From Clostridia bacterium (GTDB lineage Bacteria; Bacillota; Clostridia; Oscillospirales; Acutalibacteraceae), in contig JAFTLT010000009.1 of NCBI GenBank assembly GCA_017452785.1, positions 124,001 through 188,000 of the forward strand: DNA of 64,000 nt, given 5' to 3'. Position 1 is the first letter of the stretch; every line of letters begins with the position of its first letter. Of the stretch, positions 8,343 to 17,955 are shown one piece after another. The notes beneath the pieces are model-generated. The model did no database searches and was not told where the DNA came from. It saw nothing but the letters and a program-made list of their open reading frames with translations. The position numbers and the translations under genes were made by a program.

Positions 8343-9761
8343 TTGAATAACAATAGATTTACGGTTCCTCAGGAGGAACTTGAAAAACAAAATGAATATT
8401 CGGCTTTAGCTGCTGAGCTTCTTTGCTCTTTGTACCCTGCCGAAAAGCCAAAGGCTTATGTGCATACCTATGGCTGTCAGGGTAACGTTTCAGACGGTGA
8501 ACGACTTCAAGGGCTTCTCAGGCAGATGGGTTATGATTTTGTCGATTCGGTTGAAGAGGCTGATTTAGTTCTTTATAATACCTGCGCAATAAGAGAGCAC
8601 GCCGAAGACAGGGTTTTCGGCAATGTGGGAGCGTTAAAGCCGATTAAGAAAACAAAACCGAATATGCTTATAGCTCTTTGCGGCTGTATGATGCAGCAGC
8701 AGGCAATTGCTGAAAAAATAAAAAACAGCTATAGCTTCGTTGACCTTGTGTTCGGCACTCATGTGCTTCACAAGCTGCCTGAGTTTATATATAAGCGCCT
8801 TTCAACAGGCAAAAGAGTTATAGATATAACCGAGAGTGATGGGGTTATTGCTGAAGGTCTTCCCGTTAAACGTGACGGAACATTTAAAGCATGGATTCCT
8901 ATTATGTACGGCTGCAATAACTTTTGTTCATACTGCATAGTGCCTTATGTCAGAGGCAGAGAGAGAAGCCGTGATTTTGAGGATATTTTGTCTGAGGTCA
9001 GAGAGGTTGTTTCTCTGGGATATAAAGAAATAACACTCCTCGGTCAGAATGTAAATTCATATAATAAAGATCTTCAGCAGGACAAGCAGTTCCCGGCACT
9101 TTTAAAGGCTATCAGTGAGATAGAGGGGGATTTTATAATCCGCTTTATGACTTCACATCCGAGAGACTGCACGAAGGAACTTCTCGATGTTATGGCTTCG
9201 AGCAATAAGATTGCAAAGCATCTTCATCTTCCTTTTCAGTCAGGCAATGACAGAGTGCTTAAGGAAATGAACAGACACTATGACCGTGAGAAGTATCTGA
9301 GCCTTATTAACTATGCTTATTCGGTTATGCCTGAGCTTTCAATAACAAGTGATGTTATTGTGGGCTTTCCCGGTGAAACCTATGAGGAGTTTAAAGACAC
9401 CTTATCGCTTATTGAAAGAGTAAAATACACTTCACTGTTTACCTTCATTTTTTCACCGAGACCGGGTACTAAGGCATACGCAATGCCTGACCCTGTCTCC
9501 CGTGAAGAAAAGGGAAAATGGTTTAAAGAGCTCACTGATTTGCAGGAAAGCATAGCCGGGCGGCGCACTGCTTCAATGAAAGGCAAAACTTACCGCGTAC
9601 TCATTGAAGAAAAAGCAAAAGGCGAAGGCATGCTTTCGGGCAGAACCGAGGGTAATGTAATAATTGAATTTTCCGGTGATGAAAATCTTATCGGTTCATT
9701 CAGAAATGTTAAAGTAACAAATCCGAGAACCTGGATTGTTTACGGTGAATTGGAAAAATAA
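8343..9761 (+). CDS. miaB: tRNA-2-methylthio-N6-dimethylallyladenosine synthase MiaB
   Basis: This 472-aa radical-SAM methylthiotransferase adds the ms2 group to i6A37 of tRNA. The N-terminal UPF0004 domain has its three cluster cysteines in HTYGCQGNVSDGE, YNTCAIREHAEDR and LCGCMMQQ. The radical-SAM cluster is in YGCNNFCSYCIVPYVRGRE. A C-terminal TRAM domain follows (VLIEEKAKGEG onward). I selected TTG 8343, which is 8 bases after AAAGAGG; ATG 8322 inside the whiA tail is an alternative that adds seven residues. miaA, which makes its substrate, is four genes downstream, and the next gene is a YlbF/RicA-type protein, an arrangement also seen in Bacillus (ymcB-ymcA). Confidence 0.95.
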   Translation: MNNNRFTVPQEELEKQNEYSALAAELLCSLYPAEKPKAYVHTYGCQGNVSDGERLQGLLRQMGYDFVDSVEEADLVLYNTCAIREHAEDRVFGNVGALKPIKKTKPNMLIALCGCMMQQQAIAEKIKNSYSFVDLVFGTHVLHKLPEFIYKRLSTGKRVIDITESDGVIAEGLPVKRDGTFKAWIPIMYGCNNFCSYCIVPYVRGRERSRDFEDILSEVREVVSLGYKEITLLGQNVNSYNKDLQQDKQFPALLKAISEIEGDFIIRFMTSHPRDCTKELLDVMASSNKIAKHLHLPFQSGNDRVLKEMNRHYDREKYLSLINYAYSVMPELSITSDVIVGFPGETYEEFKDTLSLIERVKYTSLFTFIFSPRPGTKAYAMPDPVSREEKGKWFKELTDLQESIAGRRTASMKGKTYRVLIEEKAKGEGMLSGRTEGNVIIEFSGDENLIGSFRNVKVTNPRTWIVYGELEK

Positions 9762-9817
9762 CTACTCGAAAACGGGTAATTATTAATAAATATTTTTATA
9801 TAAAGGAGTGCCACGAA

Positions 9818-10234
9818 ATGGACATTATTAAACTCACAAGAGAACTTGGTGCTGCAATTCAGCAGGACGAGCGTTACCTTGCTTTCCAGAAGGCTAAGGA
9901 AGCTAACGAAAAAGACGACGAGCTCAATGCTCTTATGGGCGAAATCCAGATGATTCAGATGAATTATCAGATGGAAGCATCAAAAGAAGAGCCCGATTCA
10001 GCAAAAATGCAGGAATTTGAAGCTGCATTCAACGAAAAGTATGAGCAGTTCATGTCAAATAAGAACATGCAGGCTTATGATGAAGCAAGAGGTCAGGTTG
10101 ACTCAATGATGAATTACATTATGCAGATTCTCGGTCTTTGTGTTAACGGTGCAGACCCCATGACATGTGAACCCGAAGAAGCTCACGAACATTCATGTGA
10201 CGGCTCATGCGGCAGCTGCGGCGGTTGCCACTAA
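9818..10234 (+). CDS. YlbF/YmcA (RicA/RicF-like) family protein with Cys-rich tail
   Basis: The first ~110 of 138 residues form the all-helical YlbF/YmcA fold (IIKLTRELGAAIQQDERYLAF, then Glu/Met-rich helices). In Bacillus subtilis YmcA, YlbF and YaaT form the RicAFT complex, which carries 4Fe-4S clusters and affects RNase Y-dependent mRNA maturation and biofilm/sporulation decisions. The last 30 residues contain six Cys and three His, ending in CDGSCGSCGGCH, which suggests metal or cluster binding. GGAG lies 9 bases before ATG 9818. The miaB-(this)-mutS-mutL order mirrors ymcB-ymcA-cotE-mutS-mutL. Which of RicA or RicF it represents is unresolved. Confidence 0.85.
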   Translation: MDIIKLTRELGAAIQQDERYLAFQKAKEANEKDDELNALMGEIQMIQMNYQMEASKEEPDSAKMQEFEAAFNEKYEQFMSNKNMQAYDEARGQVDSMMNYIMQILGLCVNGADPMTCEPEEAHEHSCDGSCGSCGGCH

Positions 10235-10274
10235 TCAATCATTTTAACGTAAAAATCACAGGAGGAAAAACAAA

Positions 10275-12905
10275 ATGTCTGAAATGACGCCTATGATGGC
10301 TCAATACTTGGAAATTAAAAAGGATTACCCGGATACTATTCTGTTTTTCCGCCTGGGTGATTTTTATGAGATGTTTTTTGACGATGCTCACACAGCTTCG
10401 AGTGTGCTTGAACTGACCTTGACGGCAAGAAGCTACTCTAAGGGTGAAAAAGCTCCTATGTGCGGTGTACCCTTTCACTCGGCGGAAAATTACATAGCCC
10501 GTCTTGTTAATAAGGGATATAAGGTTGCAATTTGTGAGCAGGTTGAAGACCCTGCAACAGCAAAGGGCATAGTTAAAAGAGATGTCATAAGAATCATCAC
10601 TAAGGGAAGTATCATTGAAAATGCTCTGCTTGACGAATCAAAAAACAATTATCTTGCAGTCATTTATCTTAATGAAGGCGGTGCTGGTCTTTGCTTTACC
10701 GATGTTTCAACGGGCATAGTTAATCTCACTCACTTTGAAGATGCCAACACTATTGAAAATAACATAATGAATGAGCTTGGCACATTCACACCGAGCGAAA
10801 TTGTGTTGAATGCTGCGTGTGCCGTTAACAAGACAATAGCATCATTTATTTCAAAGCGAATTGAGGCTTCATGCGAAATGCCTGATGAAGCATATTTTGA
10901 TTATGAAGACTGCTACAGTGCATGCAAAGAGCATTTCGGTGAGGATAAAATAAGAGAATCAGGTTTTGTTTCAGACAGTAAGGCTGTCATTGCTTTGGGC
11001 ACAGCACTGAAATATCTGAAAAATGTGCAGAAAAACGATCTTCAGAATATAAGAGAAGTCAACTTCTATTCGGATAATCAGTTTATGAAGCTTGATTACA
11101 GCACTCTCAGAAATCTTGAAATTATCCAGAGTATGAGAACAGGCGAAAAAAGAGGCTCTCTTTTATGGGTACTTGATAAGACTAACACTGCAATGGGTAA
11201 GCGACTTCTCAGAAGCTGGCTGGAAAAGCCTCTTGTCAGCATTGCGCAGATTTCAAGAAGACATAATGCAGTTGGCGAGCTTGTCAGTGACAGCACGATG
11301 CTCAGTGAGCTCTGTGAAAAATTCAGCAGTGTTTTTGATGTCGAACGTCTTATTACAAGAGTTATGTTTGAGTCGGCAAACGCTAAAGACCTGAATTCAC
11401 TTAAGCAGACTCTTGAGTGTATTCCTGAAATCAAGCTAATGCTTCACAACTGTAAAAGTGCATATCTCAGACAGCAATTCCTTAACCTTGATGTGCTCGA
11501 AGATGTCCGTGAGCTTATTCATGCTGCCATTGACGAGGATGCACCTTTCTCAATAAGGGAGGGCGGTCTCATAAAATCCGGCTTTAATGCAGAGCTTGAT
11601 GAGCTTCGCCATATTCAGCAGGGCGGCAAGGAATTTATACTAGATATTGAGCAACGTGAAAAAGAGCGTACGGGTATTCCTAAGCTTAAAATCGGATATA
11701 ACAGAGTTTTCGGTTACTATATTGAAATAACAAACTCATATAAAGATCTTGTGCCTGATGATTATATCAGAAAGCAGACTCTTGCAAACTGCGAAAGATA
11801 TATCACCCCAGAGCTTAAAGACCTTGAAAGCAAGGTTCTCGGTGCTCAGGAAAGAATAGTGAAGCTCGAATATGAAATATTCTGCCAGATAAGAAGTCAG
11901 GTTGCAAAGCAGTATAGCAGAATTAAAGCAACTGCATCGGCTCTTGCAATAACTGATGTTTTGTGTTCACTTGCAAGTGTTGCTATCAGTAACAACTATG
12001 TTTGTCCCACGATTCTTGACGGCACTGCAATAAAAATAAAAGACGGCAGACACCCTGTGGTTGAAGCTGTGCTTGAAGACAGTCCCTTTGTGCCTAATGA
12101 CACATATATGGACTGTGACAAAGAACGCTGTGCAATTATCACCGGCCCGAATATGGCAGGTAAATCGACATATATGAGGCAGGTTGCAATTATCTGTCTT
12201 ATGGCTCAGGCAGGCTCTTTTGTACCTGCTTCGAGTGCAGAGCTTTCTATCGTTGATAGCATCTTCACCCGTGTTGGTGCTTCAGATGACCTTGCAACTG
12301 GTCAGTCCACCTTTATGGTTGAGATGAATGAGGTATCAAACATCCTGAAAAATGCGAACAAAAACAGTCTTATCATACTCGATGAAGTCGGCAGAGGTAC
12401 CTCAACCTTTGACGGCATGAGTATAGCAAGAGCTGTGCTCGAATATATCGCTGATAAAAAGAAAATCGGTGCTAAAACCCTGTTTTCTACTCACTACCAT
12501 GAGCTGACAGAGCTTGAAGGACAGCTTGACGGTGTGAATAACTATAATATCTGCGTTAAAAAGAGGGGAGACACTATAACCTTCCTTCGCAGAATAGTCA
12601 GAGGCAGAGCAGACGGAAGCTATGGTATTGAGGTTGCTAAACTTGCAGGTATACCCAACAGTGTTGTTTCACGAGCAAGGGTTATTCTTCGTGAACTGGA
12701 GGCTGCTAACCCTGAAAGAACAGGCGTTATTAGCGAATTTATTTCTCAGGAAAGTGAAAATGAATTGCAGCTTTCAATAACTTCGACTCTCGATGACGAA
12801 ATAATTGATAATCTGAGAAATATTGATATAAATACACTTACACCTCTTGAAGCACTTACAACGCTTCACGAGCTCGTTGGTAAAGCAAGAAGAAGTAATA
12901 TTTAA
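10275..12905 (+). CDS. mutS: DNA mismatch repair protein MutS
   Basis: MutS (876 aa) recognises mismatches and small loops and recruits MutL. The mismatch-reading Phe-x-Glu is in GDFYEMFFDDA near residues 29-39. Connector, lever and clamp domains follow. The ATPase has Walker A GPNMAGKSTYMRQVA near residue 621, Walker B/D-loop ILDEVGRGTSTFDG, and the His switch STHYHELTELEG. The C-terminal helix-turn-helix region is present, so the length is full. AGGAGG is 8-9 bases before the ATG. mutL follows after 21 bases. Confidence 0.97.
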   Translation: MSEMTPMMAQYLEIKKDYPDTILFFRLGDFYEMFFDDAHTASSVLELTLTARSYSKGEKAPMCGVPFHSAENYIARLVNKGYKVAICEQVEDPATAKGIVKRDVIRIITKGSIIENALLDESKNNYLAVIYLNEGGAGLCFTDVSTGIVNLTHFEDANTIENNIMNELGTFTPSEIVLNAACAVNKTIASFISKRIEASCEMPDEAYFDYEDCYSACKEHFGEDKIRESGFVSDSKAVIALGTALKYLKNVQKNDLQNIREVNFYSDNQFMKLDYSTLRNLEIIQSMRTGEKRGSLLWVLDKTNTAMGKRLLRSWLEKPLVSIAQISRRHNAVGELVSDSTMLSELCEKFSSVFDVERLITRVMFESANAKDLNSLKQTLECIPEIKLMLHNCKSAYLRQQFLNLDVLEDVRELIHAAIDEDAPFSIREGGLIKSGFNAELDELRHIQQGGKEFILDIEQREKERTGIPKLKIGYNRVFGYYIEITNSYKDLVPDDYIRKQTLANCERYITPELKDLESKVLGAQERIVKLEYEIFCQIRSQVAKQYSRIKATASALAITDVLCSLASVAISNNYVCPTILDGTAIKIKDGRHPVVEAVLEDSPFVPNDTYMDCDKERCAIITGPNMAGKSTYMRQVAIICLMAQAGSFVPASSAELSIVDSIFTRVGASDDLATGQSTFMVEMNEVSNILKNANKNSLIILDEVGRGTSTFDGMSIARAVLEYIADKKKIGAKTLFSTHYHELTELEGQLDGVNNYNICVKKRGDTITFLRRIVRGRADGSYGIEVAKLAGIPNSVVSRARVILRELEAANPERTGVISEFISQESENELQLSITSTLDDEIIDNLRNIDINTLTPLEALTTLHELVGKARRSNI

Positions 12906-12926
12906 AAGAAAGGTTGTGACAGCTTT

Positions 12927-14987
12927 ATGGCTAGAATAAACGTCTTACCAAAACATATCGCAGAGCTTATTGCCGCCGGTGAAGTTGTCGAAAGACCTGC
13001 CAGCGTTGTCAAGGAACTTATGGAAAACGCTATTGATGCAGGTGCAACAACAATTACACTTGAAATCAGAAACGGCGGTGTGCGATATATCCGCATAACA
13101 GATAACGGCTGCGGAATTGAGCATGATGATGTGCCTAAGGCTTTTCTCAGCCACGCAACAAGCAAGATCAAGGATGAAAATGATCTGAACTCAATTTTCA
13201 CCCTCGGCTTCAGAGGCGAGGCACTTGCTTCAATTGCTGCAGTGTCGAAGACTGAAATTCTCACTAAAACGGCTGATGCAACGCTTGGCACATCATATGC
13301 CGTTGAGGGTGGTGTGCAGACCCGCTATGATGAAGCAGGCTGCCCAAACGGTACCACTATAGTTGTGCGTGATCTTTTCTATAATACTCCCGCAAGAATG
13401 AAGTTCTTGAAAAAAGATGTTTCAGAAGCCAATGCCGTTGCCGATATAGTTGACAAAATTGCTTTATCTCATCCTGAGGTCAGTGTCAGATTTATCCGCG
13501 AGGGCAAGCAGGCACTTATCACACCCGGTGACGGAAAACTCATGTCAACCATTTATTCTGTTTTCGGCAGAACATTTGCCGAGAGCCTTTTGGAGGTTGA
13601 CTATAAGCTCGACGGTGTGGAAGTCAAGGGTTTTGTGTGTAAGCCCATGTCTTCACGCCCCTCAAGAGCTATGCAGTATTTCTTTCTTGGCGGCAGATTT
13701 ATAAAAAGCAGAGCTTGTGTGGGAGCAATGGAAAATGCCTATAAAAACTCCATTATGGTGGGCAAATTTCCGAGCTGTGTGCTTAATATAAATGTCAGAC
13801 CCGACACAGTGGATGTCAATGTTCACCCTGCTAAAACTGAGGTTCGCTTCAGTGATGAAAGGCGTGTTTCCTCAGCTGTCTATTTTGCCGTGAAATCTGC
13901 TCTTGACAGCTTTGACACAATGCCTGAGGTTGATCTTGCCGCAAGAAATAAAGTTATGCAACGAGCAATGCCTGAAGCCGTTCAGCTCAATATGCTCGAC
14001 GATACACCCACAGTCAGGACTGAATTTTCATCGAGCCCCTTTGCCAAAAAGGAACAGCAAGCTGTTTCAAAGCAGGTTGAGCCTAAAAAGGATTTCTGGC
14101 AGAGCATGCCTGCAAAGGATTTTTCAAAAGCAGCAGAGGCTAAACATGAAAAGCCTGCAAGCAAAAAAGATGAAAGTGAGCCCGACCTTATTTCAGGCTT
14201 TATGACGGCACAAAAGCAAAAAAGTGCAGAAATAGCTGAAAGAAACAGACAAATTGCAGCAGTGGCAAAACAGCCTGTTAAGCCTGAGCGTTCAGCTTTT
14301 GTTAAAGAAGATATAAGTGATAAGCAAAGTTTTCAGCCAAAACCTGCACCTGCCACAGAAACAAAACTTGCTTCTGCGGAGAATAAAATCAGTGAGCAGA
14401 AAAATCTTCCGCCTAAGCCATTGAGGCTTTTAGGTGAGGCTTTTAAAACTTATATAATATGTGAATATGACAATAAAGTGGTGCTTATAGATAAGCATGC
14501 AGCCCATGAGAGAATAATATATAACAAAATGAAAGAAAACGCTAAAAATAACATTTCATCTCAGGTGCTGCTCACTCCCGTTAAAATTACTCTCAGCAAG
14601 ACTGAGTATAATATCATCACACAAAATCTTGAAGTCTTTTCAAAAGCAGGTTATCTTATTGAGGACTTTGAGGGTGGGGTAGTGATAGTAAGAGAGTGCC
14701 CTATGCTTATAAGCGGTGACGATATTGAAGACACGGTCATTGAAATAGCATCATATCTTGCTGAAAACAGAGTTAATGTTGAAAGCGAAAAAATCGACAG
14801 AATACATCACACTGCTGCTTGCAAGGCTGCAATAAAGGCAGGCTATAAAAACTCAACTGCTGAAATGAAAGTGTTGGCAGAACAGGTGCTTTATGACGAT
14901 GAAGTCAGATACTGTCCCCATGGCAGACCCGTTCTTATTGAACTTTCAAAATATGAGCTTGAAAAGCAGTTTGGCAGAATACAATAA
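12927..14987 (+). CDS. mutL: DNA mismatch repair endonuclease MutL
   Basis: MutL (686 aa) has the GHKL ATPase in its first ~330 residues: ELIAAGEVVERPASVVKEL, ENAIDAGA, ITDNGCGI, LSHATSKI and GFRGEALASIA. A long Lys/Gln/Ala-rich linker spans about residues 345-490. The C-terminal dimerisation/nuclease domain carries DKHAAHERIIYN, TAACKAAIKAG and CPHGRPV. The canonical metal motif is DQHA-x2-E-x4-E. Here Gln is Lys and the final Glu is Asn, while the ACKAAIK and CPHGRP motifs are intact, so nicking activity is likely but not certain. The gene has normal spacing to mutS and miaA. Confidence 0.95.
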   Translation: MARINVLPKHIAELIAAGEVVERPASVVKELMENAIDAGATTITLEIRNGGVRYIRITDNGCGIEHDDVPKAFLSHATSKIKDENDLNSIFTLGFRGEALASIAAVSKTEILTKTADATLGTSYAVEGGVQTRYDEAGCPNGTTIVVRDLFYNTPARMKFLKKDVSEANAVADIVDKIALSHPEVSVRFIREGKQALITPGDGKLMSTIYSVFGRTFAESLLEVDYKLDGVEVKGFVCKPMSSRPSRAMQYFFLGGRFIKSRACVGAMENAYKNSIMVGKFPSCVLNINVRPDTVDVNVHPAKTEVRFSDERRVSSAVYFAVKSALDSFDTMPEVDLAARNKVMQRAMPEAVQLNMLDDTPTVRTEFSSSPFAKKEQQAVSKQVEPKKDFWQSMPAKDFSKAAEAKHEKPASKKDESEPDLISGFMTAQKQKSAEIAERNRQIAAVAKQPVKPERSAFVKEDISDKQSFQPKPAPATETKLASAENKISEQKNLPPKPLRLLGEAFKTYIICEYDNKVVLIDKHAAHERIIYNKMKENAKNNISSQVLLTPVKITLSKTEYNIITQNLEVFSKAGYLIEDFEGGVVIVRECPMLISGDDIEDTVIEIASYLAENRVNVESEKIDRIHHTAACKAAIKAGYKNSTAEMKVLAEQVLYDDEVRYCPHGRPVLIELSKYELEKQFGRIQ

Positions 14988-15000
14988 TCGGAGATTGATA

Positions 15001-15930
15001 ATGGATAAACCCCTGGTAGTTGTTGTTGCAGGTCCCACTGCGTCGGGAAAAACTGCACTCGGCATTGAAATTGCAAAAAGATTCGGCGGCGAAATTGTAA
15101 GTGCTGATTCGATGCAGATTTATAAAAATATGGATATTGCCACTGCAAAGCCTACTAATCAGGAGCTTTCTGAGGCTGTGCATCATCTTATAGGCTTCCT
15201 TGATCCGGGCGAAGATTTCAGTGTTGCAAAGTATAAAGAACTGGCAGTAAAAACTATTGATGACATACTCTCACGCGGTAAATTACCTATTGTTGTCGGC
15301 GGTACGGGTCTCTATATTGATACTATAATTAACAACACTGAGTTTCTTGACTATGAAAAAAGTGATATAAGAGAAAGGCTTGAAAAGCGTGCAGATACTG
15401 AGGGTATCGGGATGCTTTTTGCCGAGCTTGAAAATCTTGACCCCGAAACAGCAAAACGCCTTCATATCAATGATAATAAAAGAATTATCAGAGCTTTGGA
15501 GGTTTTTTACTCCACGGGAAAAACAATATCACAGCAGTGTGAGCTTTCACATCTTGCAAAAAGTAAATACCGTTTTTGCATAATAGGTCTCACTGCTCAA
15601 GACAGACAGTTCCTTTATGACAGAATAAATCTTCGTGTTGATATGATGCTTAAAGACGGTCTTATTAAGGAAGCTGAGCAGTTTTTTGCTTTGGAGCTCG
15701 GCAGTACGGCAAAACAGGCTATAGGCTATAAAGAGATTAAACCTTATCTTGACGGACTGGTCAACCTTGAAGCCGCAAGCGAAAAACTTAAAATGGAAAC
15801 CAGACGATATGCTAAAAGACAGCTTACATGGTTCAGAAGAAATAAGGATATAAATTGGCTGTCTATTGATACTATGACAAAAGAATGTCTGTTTGAAAAG
15901 GCATGCGATATAATCAGTAATGAAAGGTGA
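15001..15930 (+). CDS. miaA: tRNA dimethylallyltransferase
   Basis: MiaA (310 aa) prenylates A37 of UNN-reading tRNAs, making the i6A that MiaB thiomethylates. The P-loop GPTASGKTALG is at residues 11-21, followed by IVSADSMQIYKNMDIATAKP, VVGGTGLYID and the C-terminal TRRYAKRQLTWFRR. ATG 15001 follows CGGAGA at suitable distance; an upstream in-frame extension runs inside mutL and lacks an RBS. The mutSL-miaA order is widespread in Firmicutes. The stop overlaps the SD region of the next gene. Confidence 0.96.
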   Translation: MDKPLVVVVAGPTASGKTALGIEIAKRFGGEIVSADSMQIYKNMDIATAKPTNQELSEAVHHLIGFLDPGEDFSVAKYKELAVKTIDDILSRGKLPIVVGGTGLYIDTIINNTEFLDYEKSDIRERLEKRADTEGIGMLFAELENLDPETAKRLHINDNKRIIRALEVFYSTGKTISQQCELSHLAKSKYRFCIIGLTAQDRQFLYDRINLRVDMMLKDGLIKEAEQFFALELGSTAKQAIGYKEIKPYLDGLVNLEAASEKLKMETRRYAKRQLTWFRRNKDINWLSIDTMTKECLFEKACDIISNER

Positions 15931-15935
15931 TTTGG

Positions 15936-17237
15936 ATGAAGCAGAAAATAAAGCTGAATAAAGATGCTAAAATAGCAGTAGTGCTTATCGGTGCATTTTT
16001 AGTTGTGCTGTGTATGTATGCAGTGAATGCTTTTTATCTCAGCCATAACGGCACCTTGGAAACTGAATTTATTTTGAACTATAATGAAAACAGCTCTCTT
16101 GCAGTGAACGGTTTTGCTGTTCGTGATGAGAGCAAGATTGTTGACGGCAAAAACACTTGTTTGCTAAGCAAAAACGATAATTATGTTTATGTGCCCGTAA
16201 TCTCTGACAGTGAAAATGTTTCAAAAAAAGGTGTAATTGCTCTTGCTTTTTTGAGTGAAACCGAAGCAAATGCTTATGTTGAAGAGCAGGAACTGAGAGA
16301 AAAGCTCGCTTCAATCAAAGAAATTGAACGAAGTGAAGAGCTTAGTTACAGCAATATTCTCTTTTTGAATTCACAGCTTAATCTTAACGTTTCAGGCTAT
16401 CTTTCATGTGTCGGCGGTTCAGATGTTTCAGATATTGACAGCTATCTTGAAAGCATTACAAATAACATTACTTCAAAGCAGATTGCCACAGGTGAGGACC
16501 TTGATTATAAGACCATTATCAATGACTATAACAAGAAAATCAAAGAACTGAAAAGCTCATATAAAATTGTTGATAAAATAACTTCACCCTATGCCGGATA
16601 TTTTGTCAGCGGTACTGACGGCTATGAGGACACATTTTCTTTTGCAACAGCCGAAAAGAAAAAAGTGGAAAAGGGTCAGGGTGAAAAGCTCGTTTCATCT
16701 GCACCTTCAGCTCAGGAAAATATTTACGGCAAAGTTATTCTTCAGCACACTTGGTATTATATTTTTGATGTTGATATTGATGATTCATCTTCGTTTAAAA
16801 ACGGATATTGGGTCAGTGTCAGTTTTGATGAGTTGGGTCTTAAAGATATTGATATGCAGATTTATGATATTTCTGAGCTGGAAAACGGCAAGGTTACTGT
16901 AACACTTAAGTGTACCTCTATGAATGAGGAGCTTTCTAAAATCAGAAAAGAAACAGCGAAAATCACGCTTAGTGAGTTTGATGGCTTTAAAATCAGCAAC
17001 GAAGCTCTGACTGAAAATGAAGACGGCATTACGGGTGTGTACGCTATAGTCGGCAACATTATGAAGTTTTCGCCTGTCGAGGTTGAGTTTTATGGCGACG
17101 GTTATGTTGTTGCAGTCGGCAAAAAGGTTCTTCGTGATGAGAAAAATGAAAAATTCGGCTATTATCATGTGCTCAGACAGTATGATAAAATCATTGTGAA
17201 AGGAATGAATCTGAAAGATGGTACCATTGTCGAGTGA
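15936..17237 (+). CDS. HlyD-like membrane-anchored protein
   Basis: This 433-aa protein has a short basic N-terminus, one membrane helix at about residues 11-32 (KIAVVLIGAFLVVLCMYAV) and a large extracytoplasmic domain. The order of elements, with a barrel/lipoyl-like segment (LAVNGFAVRDES), a helical hairpin near residues 110-210 and a return beta region (ITSPYAGYFVSGTDGYED), resembles HlyD-family adaptor proteins found next to yggS-sepF in Clostridia. That similarity is by pattern, not by a diagnostic motif. ATG 15936 is 8 bases from GAAAGG; a GTG at 15927 overlaps it. The gene overlaps yggS by 20 bases. No cognate ABC transporter or outer-membrane channel is nearby, so a role in envelope or division is inference. 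Confidence 0.6.
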   Translation: MKQKIKLNKDAKIAVVLIGAFLVVLCMYAVNAFYLSHNGTLETEFILNYNENSSLAVNGFAVRDESKIVDGKNTCLLSKNDNYVYVPVISDSENVSKKGVIALAFLSETEANAYVEEQELREKLASIKEIERSEELSYSNILFLNSQLNLNVSGYLSCVGGSDVSDIDSYLESITNNITSKQIATGEDLDYKTIINDYNKKIKELKSSYKIVDKITSPYAGYFVSGTDGYEDTFSFATAEKKKVEKGQGEKLVSSAPSAQENIYGKVILQHTWYYIFDVDIDDSSSFKNGYWVSVSFDELGLKDIDMQIYDISELENGKVTVTLKCTSMNEELSKIRKETAKITLSEFDGFKISNEALTENEDGITGVYAIVGNIMKFSPVEVEFYGDGYVVAVGKKVLRDEKNEKFGYYHVLRQYDKIIVKGMNLKDGTIVE

Positions 17238-17940
17238 AGAGAGATTTAAAAATATTGAACATAATCTTACGGTAATCAGACAAAAAATTGCCTTTGCTGC
17301 AAGGGAAAGCGGCAGAAAGCCTGAGGATGTAAAGCTCATGGCAGTTACAAAAACTGTTGAGCCTATATTCATAAACCACGCAATTGAGTGTGGAATTGAT
17401 TTGATTGGCGAAAATAAGGTTCAGGAGTTCCTTTCAAAAAAGCCCTATCTTAAGCTTGACGGTTGTGAGGCTCATCTTATCGGTCATCTTCAGACAAATA
17501 AGGTAAGGCAGATTGTTTCTGAGGTATCTATGATTCAGTCTGTGGACAGTATTAAGCTGGCAAAGGAGATTTCAAAGAGAAGTCAGGCTCTCGGAATTAC
17601 AACTGAATGTCTTATTGAAGTCAATATCGGTGACGAGGAAAGCAAAACAGGTCTCGACCTTGCACTTCTTATGAATACAATTGAAGAAATATCCGTTTTG
17701 CCGTCTGTTAAGATTAAAGGTCTTATGACTATTCCGCCGATTTGCGACGATGATGCTCAGCTGAGTCAATATTTTTATAAAATGCACGAAATATTTGTTG
17801 ACATAAAGGGCAAAAAGATAGATAATATAGATATGTCTATACTTTCAATGGGAATGTCGGGGGACTATGAAGCGGCAGTAAGACACGGTTCAAATCTTGT
17901 CAGAGTCGGTTCCGCAATTTTTGGTCCCAGATTATATTAA
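17218..17940 (+). CDS. YggS/PLPBP family pyridoxal phosphate homeostasis protein
   Basis: This 240-aa TIM-barrel protein binds PLP without known catalysis and affects vitamin B6 and amino-acid homeostasis. The PLP Lys lies in LMAVTKTVEP. Other blocks are IGENKVQEF, HLIGHLQTNKVRQI, QSVDSIKLA, IEVNIGDEESKTGL, LMTIPP and LSMGMSGDYEAAVRHGSNLVRVGSAIFG. ATG 17218 overlaps the previous gene; TTG 17227 is an alternative start. It is followed after 15 bases by sepF, the standard ylmE-sepF arrangement of Firmicutes. Confidence 0.94.
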   Translation: MVPLSSEERFKNIEHNLTVIRQKIAFAARESGRKPEDVKLMAVTKTVEPIFINHAIECGIDLIGENKVQEFLSKKPYLKLDGCEAHLIGHLQTNKVRQIVSEVSMIQSVDSIKLAKEISKRSQALGITTECLIEVNIGDEESKTGLDLALLMNTIEEISVLPSVKIKGLMTIPPICDDDAQLSQYFYKMHEIFVDIKGKKIDNIDMSILSMGMSGDYEAAVRHGSNLVRVGSAIFGPRLY

Positions 17941-17955
17941 AAGGAGATAAATAAA

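Noticed and set aside
7802-8353. 183-codon minus-strand frame opposite whiA
   Set aside because: Shadow frame; whiA motifs on the plus strand are unambiguous.
16785-17372. 195-codon minus-strand frame over the HlyD-like gene and yggS
   Set aside because: It spans two real genes on the other strand, has no RBS or recognisable motif, and is a compositional shadow.
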